From Flavobacteriales bacterium (GTDB lineage Bacteria > Bacteroidota > Bacteroidia > Flavobacteriales > UBA7430): a stretch of DNA of 63,479 nucleotides. The notes under the pieces were generated by a model. That model searched no databases, had not been told where the DNA came from, and was given only the letters and a program-made list of their open reading frames with translations. Of the stretch, positions 45,294 through 54,040 are shown piece after piece (the first letter of the stretch is position 1; every line of letters begins with the position of its first letter). Both the position numbers and the translations under genes were made by a program. The stretch lies in the NCBI GenBank assembly GCA_002707145.1, contig PAMD01000002.1, forward strand, positions 1-63,479, read 5' to 3'.

Positions 45294-46559
45294 CTAAGTT
45301 TTTTGTTTTTTCTTTTTTGCTGCTGGGAATAAAATATTGTTTAAAATAAGCCTGTAACCTGGAGAATTCGGGTGTAACTCCAGTTCTGTAGGAGGATCTC
45401 CTACTCGGTGTTGATAATCTTCTGGATCATGTCCACCATAAAAACTCCACATACCTTTGCCCAACTTTCCGTGAATATATTTTGCTTCTTGTGCACTGTT
45501 ATTCTCTCCCATGATAAGTACATTAGATTTTATTAAACTCTTTTTGAATGCAGTTGTTTGCCCCATAAATCCTTTGATAATTTGACTATGATTTTGGCAA
45601 AGCATTGTAGGGATAGGATCCCATTTGGCTGAAAATTCAAAAAGCGTAAAGAAATCTTGACCTTTAGTTACTTTTCTTTCTTTTGTAACATCAATATCAG
45701 AGAATTCGTAAACATTGGGGTTTTCGATTAACTCAAAATCTTTAAATGCAATAGTCTTTTCATAATCAAGATTTTCTTGAGCTTTAGGGCTCATAGCATC
45801 TCCATCAAACATATATTCACAGATATCTGTTTTTTCTGCAGATAGTGCAATATCATAGCTGTCAGTAGCAGAGCACATTGCAAAAAGAAATCCGCCTCCT
45901 GCGAGAAACTCTTTAATTTTTAATGCGACATCAAGTTTTTGTTTAGAGACTTTTTTATATCCTAGGCGATTTGCCTCTGATTCAAAGTTTCTTTTTTGCT
46001 CGATATACCATGGGGCATTTTTGAATGAACGATAAAATTTACCATACTGTCCAGTAAAATCTTCATGATGAAGATGAAGCCAATCATATAGAGGGAGCAT
46101 ATCAGATAAAATTTCGTCATCATAGATGACGTCATAAGGAATTTCTGCATATGTCAATACCATAGTTACAGCATCATCCCAAGGTAGGTTTCCTTCAGGA
46201 GAATATACAGCAACCTTAGGAGATTTTTCTAGTTTAATAATATCAGTATTACTTTCTGGATGAGCTAATTCTATTTGTAGCTTATTTTTATAAGCTCTTG
46301 TTATGACCTCATAAGACACCCCACGAATGATACATTCTTTTTCAATTTCTGAATTGAAATCAATCAAAAAACTTCCTCCTCTATAATTAAGAAGCCAGTT
46401 CACAGAAAGGCTGTTTTCCAAGGTCCAAAAAGCAATTCCATAGGCTTTCAGATGGTCATTTTGATGGTCTTCATCCATCGGTATCAGGATATAAGAGGCT
46501 TGAATATCCACAATCCCCAAAATAAATAAAAATAATAGCCTAGAAAGGTGTGTTTTCAT
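45294..46559 (-). CDS. Exported protein of the family often mislabelled asparagine synthetase B
   Basis: A protein of about 421 residues with an N-terminal signal segment (LSRLLFLFILGIVDIQA) followed by SYILIPMDEDHQNDHLKAYG. Relatives in Bacteroidota are often called asparagine synthetase B, but I see neither the N-terminal catalytic cysteine nor the SGGxDS ATP motif of that enzyme. VAVYSPEGNLPWDDAVTMVL followed by FLAGGGFLFAMCSATDSYDIAL suggests a class I glutamine-amidotransferase-like fold with a cysteine in an elbow-like position, and a later WSFYGGHDPEDYQHRVGD. The true activity is unknown. It overlaps the end of dnaB by 20 bases; an ATG at 46571 would add four residues. Confidence 0.75.
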   Translation of the reverse strand: MKTHLSRLLFLFILGIVDIQASYILIPMDEDHQNDHLKAYGIAFWTLENSLSVNWLLNYRGGSFLIDFNSEIEKECIIRGVSYEVITRAYKNKLQIELAHPESNTDIIKLEKSPKVAVYSPEGNLPWDDAVTMVLTYAEIPYDVIYDDEILSDMLPLYDWLHLHHEDFTGQYGKFYRSFKNAPWYIEQKRNFESEANRLGYKKVSKQKLDVALKIKEFLAGGGFLFAMCSATDSYDIALSAEKTDICEYMFDGDAMSPKAQENLDYEKTIAFKDFELIENPNVYEFSDIDVTKERKVTKGQDFFTLFEFSAKWDPIPTMLCQNHSQIIKGFMGQTTAFKKSLIKSNVLIMGENNSAQEAKYIHGKLGKGMWSFYGGHDPEDYQHRVGDPPTELELHPNSPGYRLILNNILFPAAKKKKQKT

Positions 46560-48036
46560 AGTTGTCTTCATTTAAATCTTCAAAGGCTTGATCGGCATTC
46601 ATTTTAGAGGTGAATTCGGTTTCAAAATCACCGTAATTATCTAGATTTGAAAATTGAGCTAAATGTCCTGTGAACTTCAATCGAATGTTTTCTAGACCTC
46701 CGTTTCTGTGTTTGGCAATAATAAATTCTGCTTGACCTTCACAAGGTGTGCCATCCTCATCGTCCCATTCTGTTAGACCGTAATATTCTGGTCGAAATAT
46801 GAAGCTAACAATATCCGCATCTTGCTCTATAGCACCTGATTCTCTAAGGTCAGATAGAAGAGGTCTTTTACTTCCTCCCCTAGTTTCTACAGCACGACTT
46901 AATTGTGAAAGAGCGATTACCGGAACATTTAGTTCTTTGGCAATACTTTTGAGAGATCTAGAAATCATGGAAATTTCTTGTTCTCGATTTCCTTTCCCTT
47001 CTCCACCAGTGGTCATAAGTTGTAAGTAGTCAATAACAATAACTTTTACATCGTGTTGTGCAACTAATCTGCGACATTTAGCTCTCAAGTCAAAAATAGA
47101 AAGGGCTGGTGTATCATCAATAAATAGAGGTGCTTTTTCTAGATTTTTAATCTTTGCATGAAGTTGTTGCCATTCGTAGTCTTCGAGTTTTCCTTTTCGA
47201 AGTTTTTCTGATGATAATCCAGTCTCGGAGGAAATCAAACGAGTAATTAATTGAACAGACGACATTTCAAGAGAAAATACAGCTACGGCGGCGTGAGAAT
47301 CTACAGCAATATTTCTAGCCATAGACAAGACGAAAGCAGTCTTTCCCATCCCTGGTCTGGCTGCCAATATAATTAAATCTGATGGTTGCCACCCCGAAGT
47401 AACATTATCTAGTTTTACAAATCCCGAGGCTATACCACTTAAACCTTCTTGGTTAGAAATATACTCAATTCTCTCAATCGCTTCTTTAACAAGTGATTGA
47501 GCGGAATCATAATTTTTTTTAATACTGCCATTTGCAATCTCAAATAATTTGGCTTCAGCTTTGTCGAGTAGATCTAATACATCGCTACTTTCGTCGTAGG
47601 CATCGTGAATGATTTCACTTGAAACTCTAATCAGTGATCGTTGAATATGTTTTTGAACGATGATCCTGGCGTGATATTCTATGTGTGCCGAAGAGGCTAC
47701 TTTTTGAGTTAGATTGGCAATACCAAAATCTCCCCCACAAATGTCTAATTTTCCATTTTTTCTTAGCAGAGCGGAGACTGTTAACATGTCGATAGGCTGA
47801 GATTCGGTAAAAAGATTTTTTATGGCTCCATAAATTTCTTTGTGTGCATCTTTATAGAAGCATTCAGGATTTAGAATATCAATCACTTCATTTAAAGCAT
47901 TTTTATCTATCATAAGTGCACCCAAAACAGCTTCTTCTAGCTCTGTAGCTTGTGGTGGTAATTTTCCTTGTTCCAAGCCAATTATACTTCCCTTATTGAA
48001 AGAATTATTGGAGGATTTTGGTTTTGCTTGAGCCAT
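46540..48036 (-). CDS. dnaB: Replicative DNA helicase
   Basis: Hexameric helicase of the replication fork; 498 residues. The N-terminal domain (PPQATELEEAVLGALMIDKNA) is joined by a linker to a RecA-like motor with Walker A ARPGMGKTAF near residue 228, MSSVQLITRLISSETGL, Walker B VIVIDYLQLM, the ELNVPVIALSQLSRAVETR loop and DLRESGAIEQDADIV. No intein is present. The gene is followed by, and overlaps, the exported amidotransferase-like gene. A minus-strand TAAATTTG (48077-48070) lies 34 bases before the start. Confidence 0.96.
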   Translation of the reverse strand: MAQAKPKSSNNSFNKGSIIGLEQGKLPPQATELEEAVLGALMIDKNALNEVIDILNPECFYKDAHKEIYGAIKNLFTESQPIDMLTVSALLRKNGKLDICGGDFGIANLTQKVASSAHIEYHARIIVQKHIQRSLIRVSSEIIHDAYDESSDVLDLLDKAEAKLFEIANGSIKKNYDSAQSLVKEAIERIEYISNQEGLSGIASGFVKLDNVTSGWQPSDLIILAARPGMGKTAFVLSMARNIAVDSHAAVAVFSLEMSSVQLITRLISSETGLSSEKLRKGKLEDYEWQQLHAKIKNLEKAPLFIDDTPALSIFDLRAKCRRLVAQHDVKVIVIDYLQLMTTGGEGKGNREQEISMISRSLKSIAKELNVPVIALSQLSRAVETRGGSKRPLLSDLRESGAIEQDADIVSFIFRPEYYGLTEWDDEDGTPCEGQAEFIIAKHRNGGLENIRLKFTGHLAQFSNLDNYGDFETEFTSKMNADQAFEDLNEDNYENTPF

Positions 48037-48069
48037 TTTTTTTAATTATTGGTTATTCTAGTAAAGATT

Positions 48070-48077
48070 CAAATTTA
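48070..48077 (-). promoter_or_regulatory. Possible -7 element for dnaB
   Basis: Reads TAAATTTG on the minus strand, matching TAnnTTTG, 34 bases before the dnaB ATG. No clear -33 TTTG. Confidence 0.4.
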
Positions 48078-48234
48078 AGACCTTTTAAGATATGATTTAT
48101 CTCTGTTCATAATTTATTATTTCCCTTTTTTACAAAACATAAAATATTTCATATTTATTATTTGGATCTGTCAATTAATTTAAAATTTAATATGAAATTT
48201 TATTATCTTTATGAATAATTAAAATAAAATAAAA

Positions 48235-48918
48235 ATGAAAAAGTATTTAGCCATTTTTGGAATCTCCCTTAGTTTATTTGTATTATCATGTGATAAGGAA
48301 GAAGTTGAAGAAGTTACACCATCCCCCATTTTTATTCTTGGTTGTACAGATGAAAATGCTGAGAACTTTAATTTAGACGCCACAGATGATAATGGTTCTT
48401 GTACTTATTCAGTTTCATACATGCTGAATGGTGAATGGAATATCCAGCTCTTGGAGTATTCTACTGAAGTTGATTTAGGTCAGATTGATCCATCTATTCT
48501 GCCCGCAGAGTTTCAAATTGCCTGGCCGCTTATTGTTGCTAGTCTTGGTAGTGCAGGTATTGATGGCGAAGCCCAAGATGCGGGTGCTTTTCAAATAATT
48601 GATACAGGTAAAATGTATAATCAAGTATTAGTCTTTGATACTGAACCCTCAGAAATTGAAATACCCATTGTAGGAGCTCAAGAAATACCATCTATTGCTA
48701 TAGACAATAGCTCATCAGGTACCTGGTCTCTTCAAGACAACGATCAAACAATCGTTTTTAATGATTCATCGACAGGTTCACAACAGGTCTATGAAATATT
48801 AACACTCAGTCCAGATTTTGCAAGATTTAAAGGAAATCTTATTGTTCCACTTGATTTAGATGGTTTATTTAGTATTGATGTTGACTTAGATTTAGATCTT
48901 CAATTGCAGAAGCAATAA
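48235..48918 (+). CDS. Lipoprotein of unknown function with a GCTD-type acidic repeat
   Basis: A 227-residue protein with a lipoprotein signal peptide: the lipobox LFVLSC places the lipidated cysteine at about residue 19, followed by acidic residues (DKEEVEEV), compatible with surface exposure in Bacteroidota. Residues about 36-58 (GCTDENAENF and DATDDNGSCTY) match the short calcium-binding-like motif often seen in Bacteroidota secreted proteins. The rest is a beta-rich domain with NGEWNIQLLEYST and SSGTWSLQDNDQTIVF, resembling lipocalin-like sheets. The C terminus is acidic and repetitive (DLDLDLQLQ). Function unknown. It is a single gene ending at a strong hairpin. Confidence 0.8.
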   Translation: MKKYLAIFGISLSLFVLSCDKEEVEEVTPSPIFILGCTDENAENFNLDATDDNGSCTYSVSYMLNGEWNIQLLEYSTEVDLGQIDPSILPAEFQIAWPLIVASLGSAGIDGEAQDAGAFQIIDTGKMYNQVLVFDTEPSEIEIPIVGAQEIPSIAIDNSSSGTWSLQDNDQTIVFNDSSTGSQQVYEILTLSPDFARFKGNLIVPLDLDGLFSIDVDLDLDLQLQKQ

Positions 48919-48929
48919 AATTAATAAAC

Positions 48930-48957
48930 AAAAACTCTGTAATAACAGAGTTTTTTA
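48930..48957. terminator. Bidirectional terminator between the lipoprotein gene and accA
   Basis: AAAAACTCTGT and ACAGAGTTTTT form an 11-pair stem with loop AATA (48930-48955), flanked by T-runs on both strands. It lies between convergent genes and overlaps the accA stop. Confidence 0.8.
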
Positions 48958-49908
48958 TTCTTTAAATATTCCCATAGAACAGAATTTATCAATTCGTTTA
49001 TTGATTCTTTTTTCAGGATCCATTTTTGATAGGTTATTTATCTCCTTTAGAATAATTTTTCGAACATTTTTGTATATTTCTTCTGGGTTATAATGTGCCC
49101 CCCCTAAAGGTTCTTTTATTATTGAATCTATGAGATTGTGACTCAACATGTCTAGTGCAGTAAGTTTTAGTGCTTCAGCAGCATCTTTCTTGAAGTCCCA
49201 AGATCTCCATAATATTGAGGAACAAGATTCAGGAGATATTACGGAGTACCAAGTGTTTTCAAGCATATAAATTTTATCTCCAATCCCAATTCCAAGTGCC
49301 CCTCCAGAGGCTCCTTCTCCAATAATAATGCAGATAATAGGGACTTTAAGTTGACACATTTCAATCAAGTTTCTGGCTATAGCTTCTCCTTGTCCTCGTT
49401 CTTCTGCTTCCAATCCTGGGTATGCTCCTGGAGTGTCAATAAGAGTGACCACTGGTCTGTTGAATTTTTCAGCCATTTTCATCAAACGAAGCGCCTTTCG
49501 ATAGCCCTCTGGGTTTGCCATTCCAAAATTTCTATATTGTCGAAGTTTTGTATTTTTTCCTTTTTGTTGTCCAATGATCATCACCGCCTTTCCATCGATT
49601 TCACCCCATCCACCAATCATGGCCTTATCGTCTTTTATATTTCGATCTCCGTGAAGTTCCAAGAAGCTTCCGTCTGTTAAGGACTCAATATAATCAAGTG
49701 CATATGGGCGTTCTGGATGACGAGAGATTTGTACTTTCTGCCAGGCGGAAAGATTGTTATATACTTCTTTTCGCAGACCTGTTAGCTTTTTCTCAATGTC
49801 AATGACTGTTTTTCGAACATCAACATCTGTATCTTTTCCGAGTTGTATTGCTTTGACTAGTTGTTCTTCCAGCTCTACAATTGGTATTTCAAAGTCTAAT
49901 CGTTCCAT
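48955..49908 (-). CDS. accA: Acetyl-CoA carboxylase carboxyltransferase subunit alpha
   Basis: With AccD, moves the carboxyl group from biotin to acetyl-CoA for fatty-acid synthesis. The 317-residue protein is the usual length and contains the conserved [82 protein letters not shown] and [14 protein letters not shown]. It begins with the family-typical [14 protein letters not shown]. accD and the biotin carrier genes are not nearby. It stands alone between a terminator and the divergent ispE. Confidence 0.96.
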   Translation of the reverse strand: MERLDFEIPIVELEEQLVKAIQLGKDTDVDVRKTVIDIEKKLTGLRKEVYNNLSAWQKVQISRHPERPYALDYIESLTDGSFLELHGDRNIKDDKAMIGGWGEIDGKAVMIIGQQKGKNTKLRQYRNFGMANPEGYRKALRLMKMAEKFNRPVVTLIDTPGAYPGLEAEERGQGEAIARNLIEMCQLKVPIICIIIGEGASGGALGIGIGDKIYMLENTWYSVISPESCSSILWRSWDFKKDAAEALKLTALDMLSHNLIDSIIKEPLGGAHYNPEEIYKNVRKIILKEINNLSKMDPEKRINKRIDKFCSMGIFKE

Positions 49909-49973
49909 AGTTGTTTATTAGTTCTGCAAAGTACAATATTTCGTTTTTTAAGTGATAAAATAAACACAATTAT

Positions 49974-49981
49974 TACTTTTG
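49974..49981 (+). promoter_or_regulatory. Possible -7 element for ispE
   Basis: TACTTTTG fits TAnnTTTG, 19 bases before the ATG at 50001; the implied leader would be very short. Confidence 0.4.
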
Positions 49982-50000
49982 AACCAGCAAATATCCTACT

Positions 50001-50813
50001 ATGATTCTATTTCCACCTTCAAAGCTTAATTTAGGTCTACAAATTACTGGCAAAAGATCTGATGGATTTCATGATTTACAGACCATTTTTTATCAAATCC
50101 CACTAAAGGATATTTTAGAAATACTTCCCGATCAGAATTTAAATCCCGGATTTTGCTCATTTAAATCAACTGGTTTGCCAATTCCTCCTGGAGAGAATTT
50201 ATGTGAAAGAGCTTATCAGATTTTACATCAGCGATTTCATCTCCCTGGAGTCCACATGTATTTACACAAAATTATTCCCATGGGTGCAGGACTTGGTGGA
50301 GGTTCCGCAGATGCTACATATACGCTTATGATTCTAGATAAGATGTTTGATCTACACTTATCTTATGATGAATTAAAACAACTAGCTCTTCTTTTAGGAA
50401 GTGATTGCCCATTGTTTATTAGTGAATCTCCAAAGTATGCACAGGGACGAGGAGATGTTTTGCAAGACATCGATGTAAATTTAAAAGGCATGAATTTATT
50501 GGTCATAAATCCTAATATTCATATTTCTACCACTAAAGCTTTTTCAAATATTATTCCTATGCCATCATATAGTTGTCTAAATGTCGTGCAAAAAAAAACA
50601 AATGAGTGGAAGGGGAATCTGAAAAATGATTTTGAAAATGGTTTATTTTCTGAATTTGATCAGTTAAAAAAGATTAAAGAGACCTTATATAATATGGGTG
50701 CAGTATATGCTTCTATGACTGGAACTGGGTCAACAATATACGGCCTATTTTCAGAGGAAATACCAACTAATAAGTGGCCTGGTAATTATTTTCTGTGGCA
50801 AACTATCCTTTAA
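50001..50813 (+). CDS. ispE: 4-diphosphocytidyl-2-C-methyl-D-erythritol kinase
   Basis: GHMP kinase of the MEP isoprenoid pathway. The 270-residue protein opens with FPPSKLNLGLQITGKRSDGFHDL, where the lysine and histidine of the substrate site are seen. It has the ATP-binding loop PMGAGLGGGSADAT near residues 93-106, and the closing SMTGTGSTIYGLF motif. It is slightly shorter than the E. coli enzyme. Other MEP genes are absent from the window. It converges with the LptF/G gene, overlapping by 4 bases at the ends. Confidence 0.94.
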   Translation: MILFPPSKLNLGLQITGKRSDGFHDLQTIFYQIPLKDILEILPDQNLNPGFCSFKSTGLPIPPGENLCERAYQILHQRFHLPGVHMYLHKIIPMGAGLGGGSADATYTLMILDKMFDLHLSYDELKQLALLLGSDCPLFISESPKYAQGRGDVLQDIDVNLKGMNLLVINPNIHISTTKAFSNIIPMPSYSCLNVVQKKTNEWKGNLKNDFENGLFSEFDQLKKIKETLYNMGAVYASMTGTGSTIYGLFSEEIPTNKWPGNYFLWQTIL

Positions 50814-51886
50814 CGCTCAGCCCTTTGAAATAAATAATATGCAAAGATCCCAAAGACTATATTTGGAAGAAGAATCGCTATGAACGGATTTAGATCACTA
50901 TTTGTTGTGAATGTGATAGATATTTTTTGAAATAAAATAAATAAAGTAGTTAGTATAAATCCATAGACAAGATTCAATCCCGTTCCATCTCTTTTTTTAT
51001 GAATAGCAAGGCTGAATCCAATAAGAGTTAGGATAAAAGTAGTAAAAGGAGTCATATATCTTTGATATAAATCTAACAGGTAATAGTGAACGTTGTCGGC
51101 TCCACGATTTCTTTCTTTTTCTATAAAATCCTTTAACTCGGGAAGAATCATTAAATTGGTGCTACTTTTTTCATAGATAAGCTCGTATGGGTCAAATCCA
51201 AAGTCTTTTTTTATTTTAGCTCCTTTATCTATGTTTTCTCCATATTGATTTAACTCTCTGAAACTATAGTTTTCAGCTAGCCAAGATTTTTTTTGTGGGT
51301 CCCAAGTAATAAAATCAGATTTAAATTTTGAGATTAAATGGCTTTCCTTAAAAATCTCATAGCTGAATCGAAATCCTTTTTGTTTTTTGGTGTTGTAACT
51401 TTCCATAAAAATAAAATGCCCTGGACGAATTTGTCTATGAATATTTTTGAAACGTTCATTTTTTTTATTTCGAATGTATTCTTGCTCGAAGTCTAAACGT
51501 GTTTCATTGGTTACTGGTAGCACCCAGTTATTTAGGTAAAAGGAAATAGAGGCAATAAGAGTGGCGCCGATGAGGTAAGGCTGAAGTAATCTTTTTAAGC
51601 TCCAGCCACTATTTAGTATGGCAATTACTTCGGTATTTTTGGCAAATTTTGAGGTGCTAATTATTACAGCAATAAAAGTAAATAGAGCACTAAAAAGTAA
51701 ACCATAGTGTATTATAAAATTGATGTAATAGTCAAAAATAATTTTTTTTAATGGTGCTTTTCTTCTGTAAAAGTCGTCTATTTTTTCGGACACATCAAAA
51801 ACCACTGATATAAGTAATATCATTATCAGAGAAAAAGCAAATGTTCCCAGGAACTGTTTTAGTATATAACGATCAATTTTTTTCAA
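50810..51886 (-). CDS. LptF/LptG-family permease (YjgP/YjgQ)
   Basis: Inner-membrane component of the LPS transporter, 358 residues. Three helices at each end (YILKQFLGTFAFSLIMILLISVVF and LLFSALFTFIAVIIST near the N terminus; FTTFILTLIGFSLAI, VYGFILTTLFILFQ and FIAILLPNIVFGIFAYYLF near the C terminus) flank a periplasmic beta-jellyroll (about 130-265), the standard plan. Which of LptF or LptG it represents cannot be decided; Bacteroidota usually carry two dispersed copies. The start is TTG at 51886, abutting the tgt stop codon (TAA then TTG), so it is translated in direct continuation of tgt. Confidence 0.88.
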   Translation of the reverse strand: MKKIDRYILKQFLGTFAFSLIMILLISVVFDVSEKIDDFYRRKAPLKKIIFDYYINFIIHYGLLFSALFTFIAVIISTSKFAKNTEVIAILNSGWSLKRLLQPYLIGATLIASISFYLNNWVLPVTNETRLDFEQEYIRNKKNERFKNIHRQIRPGHFIFMESYNTKKQKGFRFSYEIFKESHLISKFKSDFITWDPQKKSWLAENYSFRELNQYGENIDKGAKIKKDFGFDPYELIYEKSSTNLMILPELKDFIEKERNRGADNVHYYLLDLYQRYMTPFTTFILTLIGFSLAIHKKRDGTGLNLVYGFILTTLFILFQKISITFTTNSDLNPFIAILLPNIVFGIFAYYLFQRAER

Positions 51887-53017
51887 TTACAATCTAAGAC
51901 TTAGTTTTTTGACCATTATTTCTTTCCAATCGTAAAAAGATCCGTCCAAGATGCGTTTTCTCGCTTCTTTTACCAACCAAAGATAAAACCCCAAGTTATG
52001 TATTGTGGCAATTTGCTTGCCGAGTAATTCATTGGCTGCAAATAAATGTCGCAAATAGGCTTTTGAATAACTATTGTCTACAAAAGACTTACCATTTGGG
52101 TCTATACTCGAAAAATCTTTTTGCCATTTTTTATTTTTTATGTTGATGGTTCCCTCAGAAGAGAATAACATTCCATTTCTTGCATTTCGAGAGGGCATCA
52201 CGCAATCAAACATATCGATTCCAAGAGCAATGTTTTCAAGAATATTAGATGGAGTGCCTACGCCCATGAGGTATCTAGGTTTGTCTTTTGGTAATACGGA
52301 AGTAACTACTTCTGTCATAGAGTACATTTTGTCTGCAGGTTCCCCTACAGAAAGTCCTCCGATGGCATTTCCATCTCGTTCAAATGAGGCAATGGTTTCT
52401 GCAGACTGTAATCTTAGATCTTTGAATGTGCTACCCTGTACTATGGGAAATAAAGTTTGATTATATCCATATTTATTGGACGTTTTATCAAAATGTTCAC
52501 AGCATCTTTTTAGCCACCGATGTGTCATTTTCATAGAGCGATTAGCGTATTGATAGCTGCATGGATAAGGGGTACACTCATCAAAAGCCATAATTATATC
52601 TGCTCCAATTGTTCTCTGCACGTCTATTGCATATTCCGGACTAAAGAAGTGATAAGATCCGTCAATATGAGATTTAAATTTTACTCCTTCCTCCGTTATC
52701 TTTCGACGACCCGAAAGAGAATATACTTGAAATCCACCACTATCGGTGAGGATTGGTTTCTTCCAGTTCATGAATTTATGAAGTCCACCAGATTCCTCTA
52801 AAACCTCCATTTTAGGTCTCAAATACAGATGGTATGTGTTTCCTAGAATGATTTGTGCCTTGATATCATTTTCCAATTCATGCTGGTGAACTCCTTTTAC
52901 GCTTGCAACCGTTCCAACAGGCATAAAAATTGGAGTTTTAATATTCCCGTGCTCTGTTTCTATTAGTCCAGCCCGGGCTTGGGACTGTGCATCAGATTTC
53001 TCTAGTGTAAACTTCAT
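51887..53017 (-). CDS. tgt: tRNA-guanine transglycosylase lacking the usual zinc cysteines
   Basis: Exchanges guanine 34 for a queuosine precursor in GUN tRNAs. The 376-residue enzyme has the catalytic residues: D92 in TDSGGFQVYSLSG, the FDECTPYP segment, GGLSVGEP and the nucleophile D271 in IDMFDCVMPSRNARNG. Where most bacterial enzymes have a CxCxxC zinc motif, this one reads DPNGKSFVDNSYSKAYLRH, with no cysteine; the histidine in TIHNLGFYLW remains. The ATG at 53017 gives the family N terminus (MKFTLEKSDAQSQARAG); an upstream frame to 53035 adds six residues. Followed without a gap by the LptF/G permease gene. Confidence 0.93.
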   Translation of the reverse strand: MKFTLEKSDAQSQARAGLIETEHGNIKTPIFMPVGTVASVKGVHQHELENDIKAQIILGNTYHLYLRPKMEVLEESGGLHKFMNWKKPILTDSGGFQVYSLSGRRKITEEGVKFKSHIDGSYHFFSPEYAIDVQRTIGADIIMAFDECTPYPCSYQYANRSMKMTHRWLKRCCEHFDKTSNKYGYNQTLFPIVQGSTFKDLRLQSAETIASFERDGNAIGGLSVGEPADKMYSMTEVVTSVLPKDKPRYLMGVGTPSNILENIALGIDMFDCVMPSRNARNGMLFSSEGTINIKNKKWQKDFSSIDPNGKSFVDNSYSKAYLRHLFAANELLGKQIATIHNLGFYLWLVKEARKRILDGSFYDWKEIMVKKLSLRL

Positions 53018-53032
53018 GCATATAAATTTAAG

Positions 53033-53040
53033 CAAATATA
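53033..53040 (-). promoter_or_regulatory. Possible -7 element for tgt
   Basis: Reads TATATTTG on the minus strand, matching TAnnTTTG, 15 bases before the tgt ATG at 53017, implying a very short leader and excluding the upstream start at 53035. Confidence 0.45.
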
Positions 53041-53307
53041 ATTTAAATGTTTCTTATGCCTATCTAAAGCTCATGATTATGGATACTCAATTATAGATAC
53101 ATGTTATTATTGTAATTCTGTCTCATACTATGATCTTTATGAATTAGCTTTACTCGTAGGCGATTATATTTTAATAAAGTATTTTAGATTTGCTTCCACT
53201 TTTTTTTAGCATATCATAAATTTCTTAAATTGGATTTTGTATTTTTTTTTGTCATTGTTTTTTATCAATAATTTTGGGTACGAATTGTTTATATTCTTTG
53301 ATTATGT

Positions 53308-53332
53308 TTCTAATATATATTATATATTAGAA
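53308..53332. repeat. 25-base perfect palindrome upstream of the sigma factor gene
   Basis: Two 12-base arms (TTCTAATATATA and TATATATTAGAA) are separated by a single T. It lies in the long gap before the sigma factor gene and could be an operator or a cruciform-prone AT tract. Confidence 0.55.
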
Positions 53333-53449
53333 GCTATGAAAGCAGATCAATAAACTTCTATTACAATGGCTTGTGTCCATCATAGAATTGAAGTTATTAT
53401 TGTATAATTCGGCTTTGGTGTTATCTATGGGTATAAAAAATGTACATCA

Positions 53450-54040
53450 TTGGGGTTAAAGTTAATCCATTCAGAGCGAGACAAGCTTTTGGTGCAAAAA
53501 GCGTTGGGAGGAAGTCAGAAGGCATACACTAAACTCATGTATTTCTATTGGGGATCTATTGAAGGTTTTTTTGCCTCTAAATTGTCGAGCAAAGAAGATG
53601 TAGAAGATCTCTCTATCGCCACTTTTAGTAAAGCTTTTGATAAGTTATCTTCTTTCGATTATACTTATGCTTTCAATACTTGGATCCGAGCTATTGCCAG
53701 CAATACTTTGATTGATTTTTTTCGCAAAAAAGATCAAAAAACAATCTCAATTGACCAAGAAAACCCAACTATAGATATATTATTAATCAATTTAATTGAC
53801 AGTGCTTTAGATCCAGAACATTATTTTATTCAAAAACAGAAAAATAAAAACATTGCTCGATTAGTCCACCGCCTTAAACCTAACTACAGAGAGTTAATTA
53901 TACTTAGATATTTAGATGAGTTGACTTATTCAGAGATTTCAGAAAAATTAAATATGCCCCTAGGTTCCGTAAAAGCAAAATTATTCAGAGCTAGGGAACT
54001 TTTGTTAAATATATTGAAGAATCATGAAGATGAGTACTGA
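53450..54040 (+). CDS. Sigma-70 family (ECF-type) RNA polymerase sigma factor
   Basis: A 196-residue sigma factor. Region 2 spans about residues 10-85 (KALGGSQKAYTKLMYFYW, DVEDLSIATFSKAFDKLSSF, NTWIRAIASNTLIDFFRKK), and region 4 about 130-190 (LKPNYRELIILRYLDELTYSEISEKLNMPLGSVKAK, here cited by its two halves). No sigma 1.1 or region 3 is present. The only start that keeps region 2 whole is a TTG at 53450, since a stop lies at 53405 and no in-frame ATG follows before region 2. No anti-sigma gene is adjacent, unusual for an ECF factor. Its end overlaps rsmG by 17 bases. Confidence 0.88.
   Translation: MGLKLIHSERDKLLVQKALGGSQKAYTKLMYFYWGSIEGFFASKLSSKEDVEDLSIATFSKAFDKLSSFDYTYAFNTWIRAIASNTLIDFFRKKDQKTISIDQENPTIDILLINLIDSALDPEHYFIQKQKNKNIARLVHRLKPNYRELIILRYLDELTYSEISEKLNMPLGSVKAKLFRARELLLNILKNHEDEY

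Larger units (their letters stand above)
53018..53449. other. Gene-free gap, AT-rich, with a palindrome
   Basis: The longest gap in the window. I find no convincing ORF, tRNA or conserved RNA fold. It holds the probable tgt promoter at its left end (53033-53040), T-rich runs around 53190-53270, and a 25-base palindrome at 53308-53332 about 120 bases before the sigma factor start. Confidence 0.6.

Noticed and set aside
49351..49680. Plus-strand ORF of 109 codons inside accA
   Set aside because: Entirely inside a well-conserved gene on the other strand with no recognisable domain.
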